The notes beneath the pieces were generated by a model that searched no databases, was not told the DNA's origin, and saw nothing but the letters and a program-made list of their open reading frames with translations. Positions 9,753 to 18,200 of a stretch of 43,705 nt of DNA are shown one piece after another (the stretch's first letter is position 1; every line of letters starts with the position of its first letter). Position numbers and translations under genes: made by a program. Origin of the DNA: Clostridium sp. C2-6-12 (GTDB lineage Bacteria > Bacillota > Clostridia > Clostridiales > Clostridiaceae); assembly GCF_009928485.1 (NCBI RefSeq), contig NZ_JAABNP010000044.1:1-43705 (forward strand). Reading direction: 5' to 3'.

Positions 9753-9797
9753 CGAAAAATATAAATTAATTTGTTGAAATGAAAGTAGGAAATATAT

Positions 9798-11696
9798 ATG
9801 AACATTATTGAAGCAATTAAGCTTAGAAATATTGATGAAGTTAAAAAGATTAATATGGAAAATCCTAATGCCATAGAGGAAAAAGATGAAGAAGGCGTAT
9901 GGGCACCATTTATAGCAGCACAAACAGGAAATCTTGAAATAGTAAAATATATTGTTGAGTATACACGAGCTAGTATGAATGTAGTAGACAAAGAGAATAG
10001 AACAATTTTACATTATGCAGTGCGTAGCAATAACGTAGAATTAGCGCGTTATCTTGTAGAAAGAGTTGGAATGTCTATATTACATGGAGATAAAAATAGA
10101 ATTACCCCATATGAAGAAGCCAATTTATATGGAGCTGGAGATGTGGAAAAATATTTTGAAAGTGTCTGTGGTGCAAAATTATCAGGTATGTATAAAAACC
10201 CAATAATTACAGGAACACATCCAGATCCATCTATTTTAAGAGTTGGAGAGGATTATTATATGGTAAATTCCTCTTTCATTTTCTTTCCTTGCATTCCTAT
10301 TTCTCATTCTAAGGATTTAGTTAATTGGCATATTGTTGGACATGCTATTACAAAACCAGAATATGCTCACCTTGATGAGTTGGAAGGGGGAAGAGGATAT
10401 TGGGCTCCAGATATTTCATATTATGAAGGAAGATTTTATATTACAGCCACATATCGTTTAAATGATAATGGTACTGTTTATAGAAAACAAATGATAACAT
10501 CCTCGGATAAACCAGAGGGACCATACTGTGAACCAATATTTTTAGATGAGGACGGAATAGACCCCTCTTTATTTACAGATGATGATGGAAGACGATATAT
10601 GATTTTAAATCGTGGGGCTAGAATTTTTGAACTTGATAAGGATGCTAAAAATATTATATCTAAGCCACAGTTGTTGTGGTATGGAGATAATAAACGTGCA
10701 CCAGAAGGTTCTCATTTATTAAAAAAAGATGGATATTATTATTTATTTGTAGCAGAAGGTGGAACAGGTATTGGACATAGAATTTCAGTAGCTCGTTCTA
10801 AAACTTTAATGGGACCATATGAATCTTGTCCTTATAATCCAATTTTACGTCAATTAGATGAAGAAGCAGCAATTCAAAGAGCTGGTCATGGTAAGCCTGT
10901 ACAAACACAAAATGGAGAATGGTATATTGTTTATTTGTGTGGAAGAATGGTAGAGGGTAAGTATAGTATTCTAGGAAGAGAAACTGCTATGGATCCAATT
11001 ACTTGGACAGCAGATAATTGGCCAATAATAAATAATCTAAATGGACCTAGTCCTCTTCAAAAGAAACCAAATCTTCAAGAACATATTTGGGATAATACAG
11101 CAATAGATGATTTTAATGAAGATAGATTAGGTTTAGATTGGATGTTTCCTCGTGCCCCTAAAGAAAATTCTTATTATATTGAAGATAGTTGCTTATATTT
11201 AAAGGGCGATGTTTTAGATATGAATGACACAGAATGTAGAAGTATAGTTTTAAGGCGTCAAAAGGATTTTTCTTTTACAGCAGAATGCAAAATCTATTTT
11301 AACAATATGTCTGAAGGACAAAATTTGGGGATGACTTGTTATTATGACGAAAATACTTACTTAAAATTTGGCGTTTTCAGAGAAGAAAATGGATATTCAA
11401 TAAATGTTGAAGAGTGGATTGATGATAAATATTATAAGCAAAACAAAATTTCAATATCAAATTTAGAAGAAATAGAATTAAAAATAGAAACAAAATACTT
11501 GGAAAGAATTTTTTATTATAGAACAGGAAATAAAGAATGGATTAAAGTAGCAAAGCTTTCGAATGTTTACTATTTATGTGATGAAGGGCTTAAAAAAGGA
11601 AAAAGATTTACTGGAGCTATGATAGGTATGTATGCTTATGCAGGAAACAAGTCTGAGCTATGGGGAAAATTTGAATACTTTAATATTAAGAAATAA
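9798..11696 (+). CDS. Ankyrin-repeat / GH43 glycosidase fusion, cytosolic
   Basis: 632 residues with two clear parts. Residues 1-123 form three to four ankyrin-like repeats; diagnostic pieces are FIAAQTGNLEIVKYIVE (38-54) and NRTILHYAVRSNNVELARYL (67-86). Residues 131-632 are a complete GH43 enzyme with D143 (HPDPSILR), D255 (GIDPSLF) and E303 (APEGSHL), followed by a C-terminal beta-sandwich. Frame, codon use and ribosome binding site (GTAGGA, ATG at 9798) are continuous across the junction, so this is a genuine fusion and not a sequencing artefact of two genes. There is no signal peptide, so it should be cytosolic. The ankyrin part may bind a partner or the neighbouring GH43; that role is inferred. 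The active-site acids are intact. Confidence 0.88.
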   Translation: MNIIEAIKLRNIDEVKKINMENPNAIEEKDEEGVWAPFIAAQTGNLEIVKYIVEYTRASMNVVDKENRTILHYAVRSNNVELARYLVERVGMSILHGDKNRITPYEEANLYGAGDVEKYFESVCGAKLSGMYKNPIITGTHPDPSILRVGEDYYMVNSSFIFFPCIPISHSKDLVNWHIVGHAITKPEYAHLDELEGGRGYWAPDISYYEGRFYITATYRLNDNGTVYRKQMITSSDKPEGPYCEPIFLDEDGIDPSLFTDDDGRRYMILNRGARIFELDKDAKNIISKPQLLWYGDNKRAPEGSHLLKKDGYYYLFVAEGGTGIGHRISVARSKTLMGPYESCPYNPILRQLDEEAAIQRAGHGKPVQTQNGEWYIVYLCGRMVEGKYSILGRETAMDPITWTADNWPIINNLNGPSPLQKKPNLQEHIWDNTAIDDFNEDRLGLDWMFPRAPKENSYYIEDSCLYLKGDVLDMNDTECRSIVLRRQKDFSFTAECKIYFNNMSEGQNLGMTCYYDENTYLKFGVFREENGYSINVEEWIDDKYYKQNKISISNLEEIELKIETKYLERIFYYRTGNKEWIKVAKLSNVYYLCDEGLKKGKRFTGAMIGMYAYAGNKSELWGKFEYFNIKK

Positions 11697-11878
11697 TTGT
11701 CGGTTATTAATAGAGTAATCAATTGAGAATATACACCTATATAAGGAGTGGCTATGCCACAATACGGAACTTATTTCTAACGAAGAATTTATTTATTTTT
11801 TTAATATTATTAAATTTTACCAGTACAACACGTGAATATATATTAAAAATATTATTTAATTAATTAAGGAGAACAATA
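11697..11878 (+). promoter_or_regulatory. Leader of the ABC half-transporter with a hairpin and possible 8-codon leader peptide
   Basis: An AAGGAG site (11743-11748) lies five bases before an ATG at 11754 that opens an eight-residue frame, MPQYGTYF, ending in TAA at 11778-11780. The palindrome GTGGCTATGCCAC (11748-11760) covers that start codon, so its translation could be hairpin-gated. A real leader peptide is speculative. The remaining sequence is AT-rich with nothing else recognisable. Confidence 0.3.
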
Positions 11879-13633
11879 TTGGATGTAATTAAGTGTTATG
11901 AAGAAAATCAAAAGCGTCCCTTTAAAATTCTCATTTCATTATATAAAGGAACGTATATCAAATTAATGCTATCCACAGTATGTTTTGCAATCAAGCATAC
12001 TCCAGCATGGGTATTACCTATTGTTACAGCAAATATAATTAATATTGCTACAAACCCAGCTGAACATAGTATATATGAGATTTATATTAATGTTGCCATT
12101 ATGGTTGTGCTTGTATTGCAGAATATTTTATCGAATTATTATCATACAAAATTTCATAGTCTTGCAATTCGCAAAGTAGAAGCAGAGCTTAGAAGTGCTT
12201 TAGTAAAAAAACTTCAACAGTTATCTATTCTTTATCATAAAGAAATGCAGTCAGGCAGACTTCAATCTAAAATCATGAGAGATGTGGAGGCAGTGGAAAC
12301 TTTATCTGCTCAGTTATTTGTAAGTTCATTAAATATAATAATTAACTTAGCAGTAGCTTTAGGAGTTACTTTGTATAAGAGCAAAACTGTATTTATGTTT
12401 TTCTTAATGACAGTACCTATTGCAGTTTTTGTAACTGTAATTTTCAGAGGGAAAATAAAAAAGAAAAATAGAGATTTTAGAATAGAAATGGAAGAAACTT
12501 CAGCAAAGGTTATGGAAATGGTTGAAATGCTTCCTGTAACTAGAGCACATGGGCTTGAAAATCAGGAAATAAGGAAAATGGATAAGCAGTTGGCTAAAGT
12601 ATCAAAGAAAGGATTAAGTTTAGATATTATACAATCTTTATTTGGGGCAACAAGCTGGGCAGTTTTTCAAATATTTCAACTTATCTGCTTGGTCTTTACA
12701 GGGAGCTTGGCTTATTATGGGAAAATTACTGTTGGAGATGTTGTGCTATATCAAACTTATTTCACAACTGTTGTTAATCAAGTATCCTCAATAATAATGC
12801 TTATACCAACTATATCTAAAGGCTTAGAATCTGTAAATTCAGTAGGAGAAATTCTTTTAGCCCATGATATTGAACGTAATTCTAAGAAGAAGAAAATAAG
12901 TTCTGTAGATGGAGAATTTATATTTGAAAATGTTGAATATATGTATCCAAATGGTAAAGCAAATATATTAAATGGGTTAAATCTTAAAGTAGCTAAAGGA
13001 GAAACAATAGCTTTTGTTGGTGAATCAGGTGCAGGAAAATCTACTATATTAAATATTATTATTGGATTTATACTTCCCTCTAAAGGCAAAGTTTTTTTAG
13101 ATGGAAATGATATAACTGAAATTGATTTAAGATCATATAGAAAGCATTTAGCAGTAGTACCGCAAAATACAATACTTTTTTCAGGAACAATAAGGGATAA
13201 TATTACTTATGGAATGTCAGATATTTCAGAAGAAATGTTAGAAAGTATAGTGGAAGCAGCGAATCTTTCTAAGTTGATAAAGGAACTTCCAGAAGGCTTA
13301 GATACATGGATTGGTGAAAATGGAGGGAAATTATCTGGAGGACAACGTCAAAGAATAGCTATTGCAAGAGCTATTATAAGAAATCCAAAGGTAATTGTCT
13401 TAGATGAGGCAACTTCAGCACTTGACAGTATTTCTGAGAAAAAGATACAAAGTGCACTTAATAATTTAAAGAAAGGAAGGACTACTTTTATAGTTGCACA
13501 TAGATTATCAACAATTAAAGAAGCAGATAGAATTGCAGTTATAAAAGATGGAAAATGTGTTGAAATTGGAAGTTATGAAGAACTTATGGAACTAAAAAAA
13601 GAATTTTATAATTTGAGAAAACAACAAAGTTAA
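11879..13633 (+). CDS. ABC transporter, fused transmembrane and ATPase domains (exporter-type half transporter)
   Basis: 584 residues. About six membrane helices fill residues 20-310 (type I exporter fold). The nucleotide-binding domain has Walker A GESGAGKST (381-389), Q-loop VVPQN (about 426-430), signature LSGGQ (485-489) and Walker B VIVLDE (505-510). One gene encodes a half-transporter, so it must work as a homodimer or with a partner elsewhere. Translation begins at TTG 11879 behind an AAGGAG. It cannot supply the missing importer ATPase because its ATPase is fused to an exporter membrane domain. Its place among sugar-degradation genes suggests export of an inhibitory sugar, peptide or glycoside, but the cargo is unknown. 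Confidence 0.9.
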   Translation: MDVIKCYEENQKRPFKILISLYKGTYIKLMLSTVCFAIKHTPAWVLPIVTANIINIATNPAEHSIYEIYINVAIMVVLVLQNILSNYYHTKFHSLAIRKVEAELRSALVKKLQQLSILYHKEMQSGRLQSKIMRDVEAVETLSAQLFVSSLNIIINLAVALGVTLYKSKTVFMFFLMTVPIAVFVTVIFRGKIKKKNRDFRIEMEETSAKVMEMVEMLPVTRAHGLENQEIRKMDKQLAKVSKKGLSLDIIQSLFGATSWAVFQIFQLICLVFTGSLAYYGKITVGDVVLYQTYFTTVVNQVSSIIMLIPTISKGLESVNSVGEILLAHDIERNSKKKKISSVDGEFIFENVEYMYPNGKANILNGLNLKVAKGETIAFVGESGAGKSTILNIIIGFILPSKGKVFLDGNDITEIDLRSYRKHLAVVPQNTILFSGTIRDNITYGMSDISEEMLESIVEAANLSKLIKELPEGLDTWIGENGGKLSGGQRQRIAIARAIIRNPKVIVLDEATSALDSISEKKIQSALNNLKKGRTTFIVAHRLSTIKEADRIAVIKDGKCVEIGSYEELMELKKEFYNLRKQQS

Positions 13634-13742
13634 ATTAATTAAAAGTATAGAGTTTAGGATGAAAAGCGTTATAAGCTTATCTGAAATAGGTAGGTTAGTT
13701 AAAATTCCTCAGCTATATGCGGGGATAAGACAGGAGTAAAGT
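13634..13742 (+). promoter_or_regulatory. Intergenic region with repeat of the TGAAAAGCGTT operator half
   Basis: TGAAAAGCGTT at 13660-13670 repeats the first 11 bases of the palindrome at 2552-2565 upstream of the permeases, suggesting the same regulator may act here. A ribosome binding site, AGGAG, precedes the serine hydrolase start. Confidence 0.35.
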
Positions 13743-15188
13743 ATGGATGATATATTTAAAGAAGTTATACCAGAAGAAGTTGGTATTCCTTCACAAGTAA
13801 TTTTAAATTTTATAAAGCAGCTTGAAGATAATCAAGTAAATATGCATGGTTTTCTTATGATACGAGAAGATAAAGTGTTTGCAGAAGGTTATTGGAAGCC
13901 ATTTAATAAAGATTTTCAACATAGAATGTATTCGGCAGGTAAGAGTTTTACTTCAATTGCAATTGGGTTACTGCAGGAGGAAGGAAAATTAAAAATAACT
14001 GATCATATATGTGATTATTTTAAGGATAAGCTCCCTAAAGATGGTGCTTATGAGTATATAAAGAAAATTACAATTGAAGATATGCTAACAATGAGGACTG
14101 CTCATAATAAGACCACGTACAAGGTAGAAGAGAATAATGATTGGGTGGAATCCTTTTTTAAGATAAAGCCATCGCATCACCCGGGAACTATTTTTTCTTA
14201 TGATACTTCAGCTACTCATGTGTTGTCTGCACTTGTAGAAAGACTTAGTGGAAAGTCACTTATGGAGTATTTAAGAGAAAAGGTATTGAATTATATAAAT
14301 TTTTCTGAGGAGGCTAAGTTTTTAAAAGATCCCATGGGAATTTCACAAGGTGGTTCTGGTTTGATTTGCACCATGAGAGATTTAGCTAAGTTAACATATA
14401 TATGCATGGAGAATGGTGTATATAAAGATAAGCAACTGATACCAAAATTTTATATTCAAGAAGCTACAAAAAAGCAAGTGGATACTTTTATTCAATCAGT
14501 CATTGATGAACAACAGGGATATGGATATCAATTTTGGAAATCACGTTATGGTGGTTTTACATTATATGGAATGGGTGGGCAGTTATCTATTTGCCTGCCA
14601 CAATATAAAGTGATATTTACAACAATAGCTGATACTCAGGGAAATCCAACTGGTCTTCAAAATATATACGATGCATTTTGGCAGCAAGTATTTCCTTATA
14701 TTAATAGAGAATATAAAATGCTAGATAAAAATGAAGAGAGCTTTATAAAATTGAAAGAAAAAATTGATAATCTTTATATTAAACCAATAGAAGGTGAAGT
14801 AAAGTCTCAATATATAAGCAAAATTAATGGAAAAAAGTATATATTAGAAAGTAATTTGATGGAATTAAAATATTTTAAAATTACATTTGAAAATAAAGAA
14901 GGATTTATTGAGTATAAAAATGTTAAAGGAAAATTTAAGATTCCATTTACATTAGGAAAGATAAAGAAATTTGAACAGGAGACTTTAAAAATCTCTATGC
15001 TTATTTCAGCTGCTTGGAAATCAGAAAATATATTATGTTTTCAAATAAATTTAATAGGAGAATTATTAGGAAGCATAAGAGTCAATATTGGTTTCAACAA
15101 TGAATTTGTAACTATATCGTCAAAAAAATATGTTGAAGGAATTCTTAATAATTATGATGGAATAGCTGTAGGGCATGCTGATAAATAA
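13743..15188 (+). CDS. Beta-lactamase-fold serine hydrolase (class C / esterase-like), cytosolic
   Basis: 481 residues. The class C beta-lactamase/PBP4* fold is indicated by the SxxK motif S64-A-G-K67 (MYSAGKSFTS), a Y-D-T equivalent of the YxN motif near residue 155 (FSYDTSATHV), and a Gly-rich GMGGQ strand in place of KTG near residue 280. The last 150 residues form an extra C-terminal domain, probably beta-rich. It has no signal peptide or membrane anchor, so it is not a cell-wall enzyme. Members of this fold in carbohydrate loci often act as esterases. Here, next to an SGNH acetylesterase, deacylation of imported oligosaccharides is a reasonable inference. A beta-lactam role is not supported. 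Confidence 0.85.
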   Translation: MDDIFKEVIPEEVGIPSQVILNFIKQLEDNQVNMHGFLMIREDKVFAEGYWKPFNKDFQHRMYSAGKSFTSIAIGLLQEEGKLKITDHICDYFKDKLPKDGAYEYIKKITIEDMLTMRTAHNKTTYKVEENNDWVESFFKIKPSHHPGTIFSYDTSATHVLSALVERLSGKSLMEYLREKVLNYINFSEEAKFLKDPMGISQGGSGLICTMRDLAKLTYICMENGVYKDKQLIPKFYIQEATKKQVDTFIQSVIDEQQGYGYQFWKSRYGGFTLYGMGGQLSICLPQYKVIFTTIADTQGNPTGLQNIYDAFWQQVFPYINREYKMLDKNEESFIKLKEKIDNLYIKPIEGEVKSQYISKINGKKYILESNLMELKYFKITFENKEGFIEYKNVKGKFKIPFTLGKIKKFEQETLKISMLISAAWKSENILCFQINLIGELLGSIRVNIGFNNEFVTISSKKYVEGILNNYDGIAVGHADK

Positions 15189-15215
15189 ACATAATGGCTA
15201 TAAATTAGCTTATAA

Positions 15216-15228
15216 GGTGACTGTCACC
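15216..15228. promoter_or_regulatory. Perfect 13-bp palindrome upstream of the acetylesterase
   Basis: GGTGACTGTCACC (6-bp arms around one T) lies about 70 bases before the SGNH esterase start, within otherwise AT-rich sequence. It could be a protein-binding operator or a small hairpin; the binding protein is unknown. Confidence 0.3.
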
Positions 15229-15299
15229 ATATATTTAAGTATAATATAAATGGAAAAAATTAAAATAAACTGTTAACTGAATAATCGGGGGGATAATCG

Positions 15300-15980
15300 A
15301 TGAGAAAAAGAATTTTTTGGGCAGGTGATTCAACTGTAGCTCAAAACACAATAAATTCATATCCACAAACAGGCATAGGTCAGGTTATGTCTCTATATTT
15401 AAAAGAAGATGTTGTGATTTATAATTTTGCAAAGAATGGAAGAAGTACAAAAAGCTTTATAAATGAAGGAATTTTAGATAAAATAAAGGAAGAGTTAAAA
15501 GAAGATGACTTTCTTTTTATACAGTTTGGACATAATGATCAAAAGCCAGATGAGGAAAGAAGCACCAAACCTTTTTCTACATATCAGGAGAATTTAAACA
15601 TTTATATTGATGTGGCAAAGAATTGTGGAGCACATCCAGTTCTTATTACATCATTATATAGAAGATTATTTTCAGAAGATGGACATATTAAAGAAGAAGT
15701 TCACTTTGAATATCCAGATGCTATGAAACAATTAGGAGAAAAATTAAATGTTCCGGTTATCGACTTATGCCAAAAAAGCAAAGAGTTATTGGAAAAGACT
15801 GGTGATAAAAATTCAAAGAAGTGGTATATGCATTTAAAAAAGGGAGAATTCCAGTCTCACATAGAAGGATTAGAAGACAATACACATTTAAAATATGAAG
15901 GTGCAGTAGTAATGGCTGGATTAGTAGCAGAAGGCATAAAAGAACTGGGTGGCATTTATAAAGAATTAATAAATGCTTAA
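15300..15980 (+). CDS. SGNH-family rhamnogalacturonan acetylesterase-like hydrolase
   Basis: 226 residues, a compact SGNH/GDSL esterase. Block I is GDSTVAQ with nucleophile S11, block II contains the Gly of AKNGRSTKS, block III is FGHNDQKP with the oxyanion Asn, and block V is DNTHLKYEG with D193 and H196. The GDST/GHNDQKP signature is typical of the rhamnogalacturonan acetylesterase (RhgT/YesT) group, which removes acetyl groups from pectin backbones and related glycans. It has no signal peptide, so it acts on imported acetylated oligosaccharides. The ATG follows GGGGGGATAATCG. It fits a role beside the GH43 enzymes; the exact substrate (xylan or pectin) is unresolved. Confidence 0.88.
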   Translation: MRKRIFWAGDSTVAQNTINSYPQTGIGQVMSLYLKEDVVIYNFAKNGRSTKSFINEGILDKIKEELKEDDFLFIQFGHNDQKPDEERSTKPFSTYQENLNIYIDVAKNCGAHPVLITSLYRRLFSEDGHIKEEVHFEYPDAMKQLGEKLNVPVIDLCQKSKELLEKTGDKNSKKWYMHLKKGEFQSHIEGLEDNTHLKYEGAVVMAGLVAEGIKELGGIYKELINA

Positions 15981-16057
15981 AATATAATAGGAATTTATAT
16001 ATTTAAAATATATTATGCTATAAATTCAAAGAAGAAAATTAGGAGAAGAATAAGTTT

Positions 16058-16405
16058 ATGAATATACAAATATTTGGCACAAAGAAATGTTTTGATACTA
16101 AAAAAGCAGAACGCTATTTTAAAGAAAGAAAAATACAATTCCAATTCATAGATTTAAATGAAAAGTCTATGAGTAAAGGAGAGTTTAATAGCGTATTAAA
16201 TTCGGTAGGGATTAATGAACTCATAAATAGTAAGTCTAAAGAATATACGAAATTGAACTTTAATAATATTAGAAGTGCAGAAATAAAAGCTGAACTTTTG
16301 TTAAAAAATCAAAAGGTTATTAATACGCCTGTAGTGAGAAATGGTAAGGAAGCAACTGTTGGATATAAAATAGATGTTTGGAATAAATGGCTAGAGGACA
16401 AATAA
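16058..16405 (+). CDS. ArsC/Spx-family thioredoxin-fold protein
   Basis: 115 residues with the arsenate-reductase/Spx fold: MNIQIFGTKKCFDTKKAERY at the N-terminus with a single redox Cys (C11), a central helical part, and INTPVVRNG (cis-Pro loop) near residue 90. The second Cys of a CxxC centre is replaced by Thr (C11-F-D-T14), as in ArsC-like proteins and unlike Spx. It is too divergent to call an arsenate reductase or an Spx-type transcription regulator. It lies 77 bases after the esterase; a 9-bp inverted repeat (15991-15999 with 16019-16027) in between has no T-run, so readthrough is possible. Confidence 0.75.
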   Translation: MNIQIFGTKKCFDTKKAERYFKERKIQFQFIDLNEKSMSKGEFNSVLNSVGINELINSKSKEYTKLNFNNIRSAEIKAELLLKNQKVINTPVVRNGKEATVGYKIDVWNKWLEDK

Positions 16406-16543
16406 TAAGGATAGAGAGTTTTGTTGAAGCTATGTATACTATATTCATTTTTTCAGAATACTAATGTTGAATATATTTTAACTATATATAATGTAGAAAT
16501 AAGTATATTTAATAAGGATTTTTAATAGGAAAGGGTGAGTATA

Positions 16544-16702
16544 ATGGCAAAAGCAGGAATGAGAAGACCTGATCCAAGTGAACCTCATGGAACAGAAAGC
16601 AATCATAAAACACATTATAAGAAAAATGATGTTAAGAATGTGCCTATAGAAATACAAGGAAAGGCAAAAGTAGGAAAGACAAAAGCATCTCCAATTGAAT
16701 AA
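16544..16702 (+). CDS. Small basic hypothetical protein (52 aa)
   Basis: A short frame beginning MAKAGMRRPDPSEPHGTESN and ending KTKASPIE. A ribosome binding site, AGGAAAGGGTGA, is correctly placed before the ATG, and a perfect intrinsic terminator begins five bases after the stop; both support a real, separately transcribed gene. The protein is hydrophilic and Lys-, His- and Pro-rich, without a membrane segment or Cys, and looks disordered at the N-terminus. I do not recognise the family. The layout (strong site, own terminator) resembles small conserved clostridial proteins of unknown role. Confidence 0.65.
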   Translation: MAKAGMRRPDPSEPHGTESNHKTHYKKNDVKNVPIEIQGKAKVGKTKASPIE

Positions 16703-16706
16703 ATTA

Positions 16707-16750
16707 CTTGAAAGTAAAGAGGAAAATGAGTCCTCCTCTTTACTTTTAAG
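16707..16750 (+). terminator. Intrinsic terminator after the 52-residue protein
   Basis: A 17-bp stem: left arm 16707-16723 (CTTGAAAGTAAAGAGGA), right arm 16734-16750, loop of 10 bases. T-rich right arm; one G-U pair. Confidence 0.85.
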
Positions 16751-17099
16751 ATAAATCATCTTAAGCTAATTTCTCGCATTAGGAAAAGTATTACATAAAA
16801 AATCCCTTTTTATTATATAAAGACGTTTTTTGCAATAAAAAATCTGTAGCATATAAACTTGTTTTGACAAAAGATAAAAAATATAGAATAATATAAATAA
16901 ATTAAATATATTATTAATTTATATTGTTTTTCTTTGTAAACTTTAATTTTAAAATCCAGTTTATTTATCATATTAATTTATTCCTATTTGGTTTATAAAT
17001 GTGATTATTTTGAGAGTATTGAGAAAAATTAAAAGTATATAATTATTAGCATAATGTATTTTTAGCACATAGAAATTATGGTGTGGTGGTGTGAATTAT
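16751..17099 (+). promoter_or_regulatory. Gene-free leader with probable sigma-A promoter for the HD-GYP pair
   Basis: About 350 bases without a gene. A perfect -35 box TTGACA at 16864-16869 is followed 17-19 bases later by AATAAT/TAATAT, a plausible -10. If used, the 5' leader would be about 190 bases long. I see no recognisable riboswitch core in it (in particular no conserved c-di-GMP aptamer), only AT-rich sequence ending in the GTG-rich ribosome binding region. Confidence 0.4.
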
Positions 17100-18167
17100 A
17101 TGGAAAAAATAACTAAAAGATTAAACTTCAATCAATTAGAAGAAGGAATGATCGTAGCCCAAAATGTAGAGCAAAATGGAAAAATTCTCTTAAAAAAAGA
17201 CAACCCTATAACAAACCAAATGATAGATAAATTAAAAAATCTGTATTTTATAGGAGTTGTTGAAGTATATACCAAAAAGGCAGAAAAAAAGAAAACAGAA
17301 GCAGACATAAAAAAAGAGCAAGAATACATAAAAATTGAAGAAGAATTTAAAGAAATATCGTACAAACTACAAAAAACATTTAGGCAAATAGTATCTGAAG
17401 ATAGTATAGCTATGAATGAAATTAGAGAATTTTCTAAAAAAATTCAAAATGAATTAAAACCAAGTAGTGTAGTGTTAAAAAACATAGTTCTTTATGGAAG
17501 TGGAACAGATTCAATTTATAGACATGCAGTTAATGTTGCTGCATTAAGTGGACTTTTAGGAAGCTGGGCTGGATTGGAAAAATCACAATTAAATTTGCTT
17601 GTTTATTCAGCTATATTACATGATTTTGGAAAAACTAAAATTGATAGAGAGATATTAAAGAAAGAGGTACCATTATCTAAAAATGAATTTGGTCATATAA
17701 AAACTCATTCAAATGCAGGTTACCAAATCATTAAGCAAATTCAATTTCTAGATAAATCAGTTAGTTATGGTGTTTTGATGCATCATGAAAGAGAAGATGG
17801 ATCAGGATATCCACTAGGTCTTAAAGCAGAAGCAATACATCCTTTTGCTAAAATAATAGCAATAGCAGATGTCTTTGATGCAATTAATTCAGATAGGGGA
17901 TATAAGAAAAAGAAACCACCATTTGAAGCTCTTCAAATAGTAAAAAATGAAAGCCTAGGAAAGTTAAATTATGAATATGCAAAAATATTTATAGAACATG
18001 TAATGGATTACTATACGGGAGAAGAAGTTTTATTAAATACAAATGAGAGATGTAAGATAATACAAATGAATGTAAATAATTTAGAAAGACCTTTGGTTAT
18101 TAAGAATGGTGAATTTGTAGACTTGAATAAAGAAAGGGATTTATATATTAAGGAATTATTAATATAG
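17100..18167 (+). CDS. HD-GYP domain cyclic-dinucleotide phosphodiesterase, copy 1
   Basis: 355 residues. The N-terminal 60 residues resemble the small domain often found before HD-GYP domains; a charged coiled-coil-like linker (about 60-120) follows. The HD-GYP domain (about 125-310) keeps HD at H174-D175, K178 of HDFGK, H203, H228-H229 and the G-Y-P of DGSGYP (236-238), plus IADVFDAINSDRGYK. All expected metal and substrate residues are visible, so c-di-GMP hydrolysis is likely. There is no membrane segment. ATG 17100 is preferred over GTG 17091, which lies too close to the GGTGG stretch that serves as ribosome binding site. It is followed by a paralogue 33 bases downstream. Confidence 0.87.
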   Translation: MEKITKRLNFNQLEEGMIVAQNVEQNGKILLKKDNPITNQMIDKLKNLYFIGVVEVYTKKAEKKKTEADIKKEQEYIKIEEEFKEISYKLQKTFRQIVSEDSIAMNEIREFSKKIQNELKPSSVVLKNIVLYGSGTDSIYRHAVNVAALSGLLGSWAGLEKSQLNLLVYSAILHDFGKTKIDREILKKEVPLSKNEFGHIKTHSNAGYQIIKQIQFLDKSVSYGVLMHHEREDGSGYPLGLKAEAIHPFAKIIAIADVFDAINSDRGYKKKKPPFEALQIVKNESLGKLNYEYAKIFIEHVMDYYTGEEVLLNTNERCKIIQMNVNNLERPLVIKNGEFVDLNKERDLYIKELLI

Positions 18168-18200
18168 AGCATATTTTTGCTAATAAAAGGGAGAAAAATT

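Noticed and set aside
9630..9991. Two overlapping minus-strand frames across the GH43/ankyrin-GH43 junction
   Set aside because: Hydrophobic composition is a by-product of the AT-rich antisense strand; no start site supports them.
11879..13633. The ABC half-transporter as the missing ATPase of the sugar importer
   Set aside because: Its nucleotide-binding domain is fused to an exporter-type membrane domain; importer ATPases of this family are separate proteins.
16058..16405. Genuine arsenate reductase
   Set aside because: Similarity is limited to the fold; there are no arsenic resistance genes nearby and the family includes many non-arsenate proteins.
16870..17099. c-di-GMP riboswitch in the leader of the HD-GYP genes
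   Set aside because: The leader is long enough, but no conserved aptamer core or expression-platform hairpin is visible.
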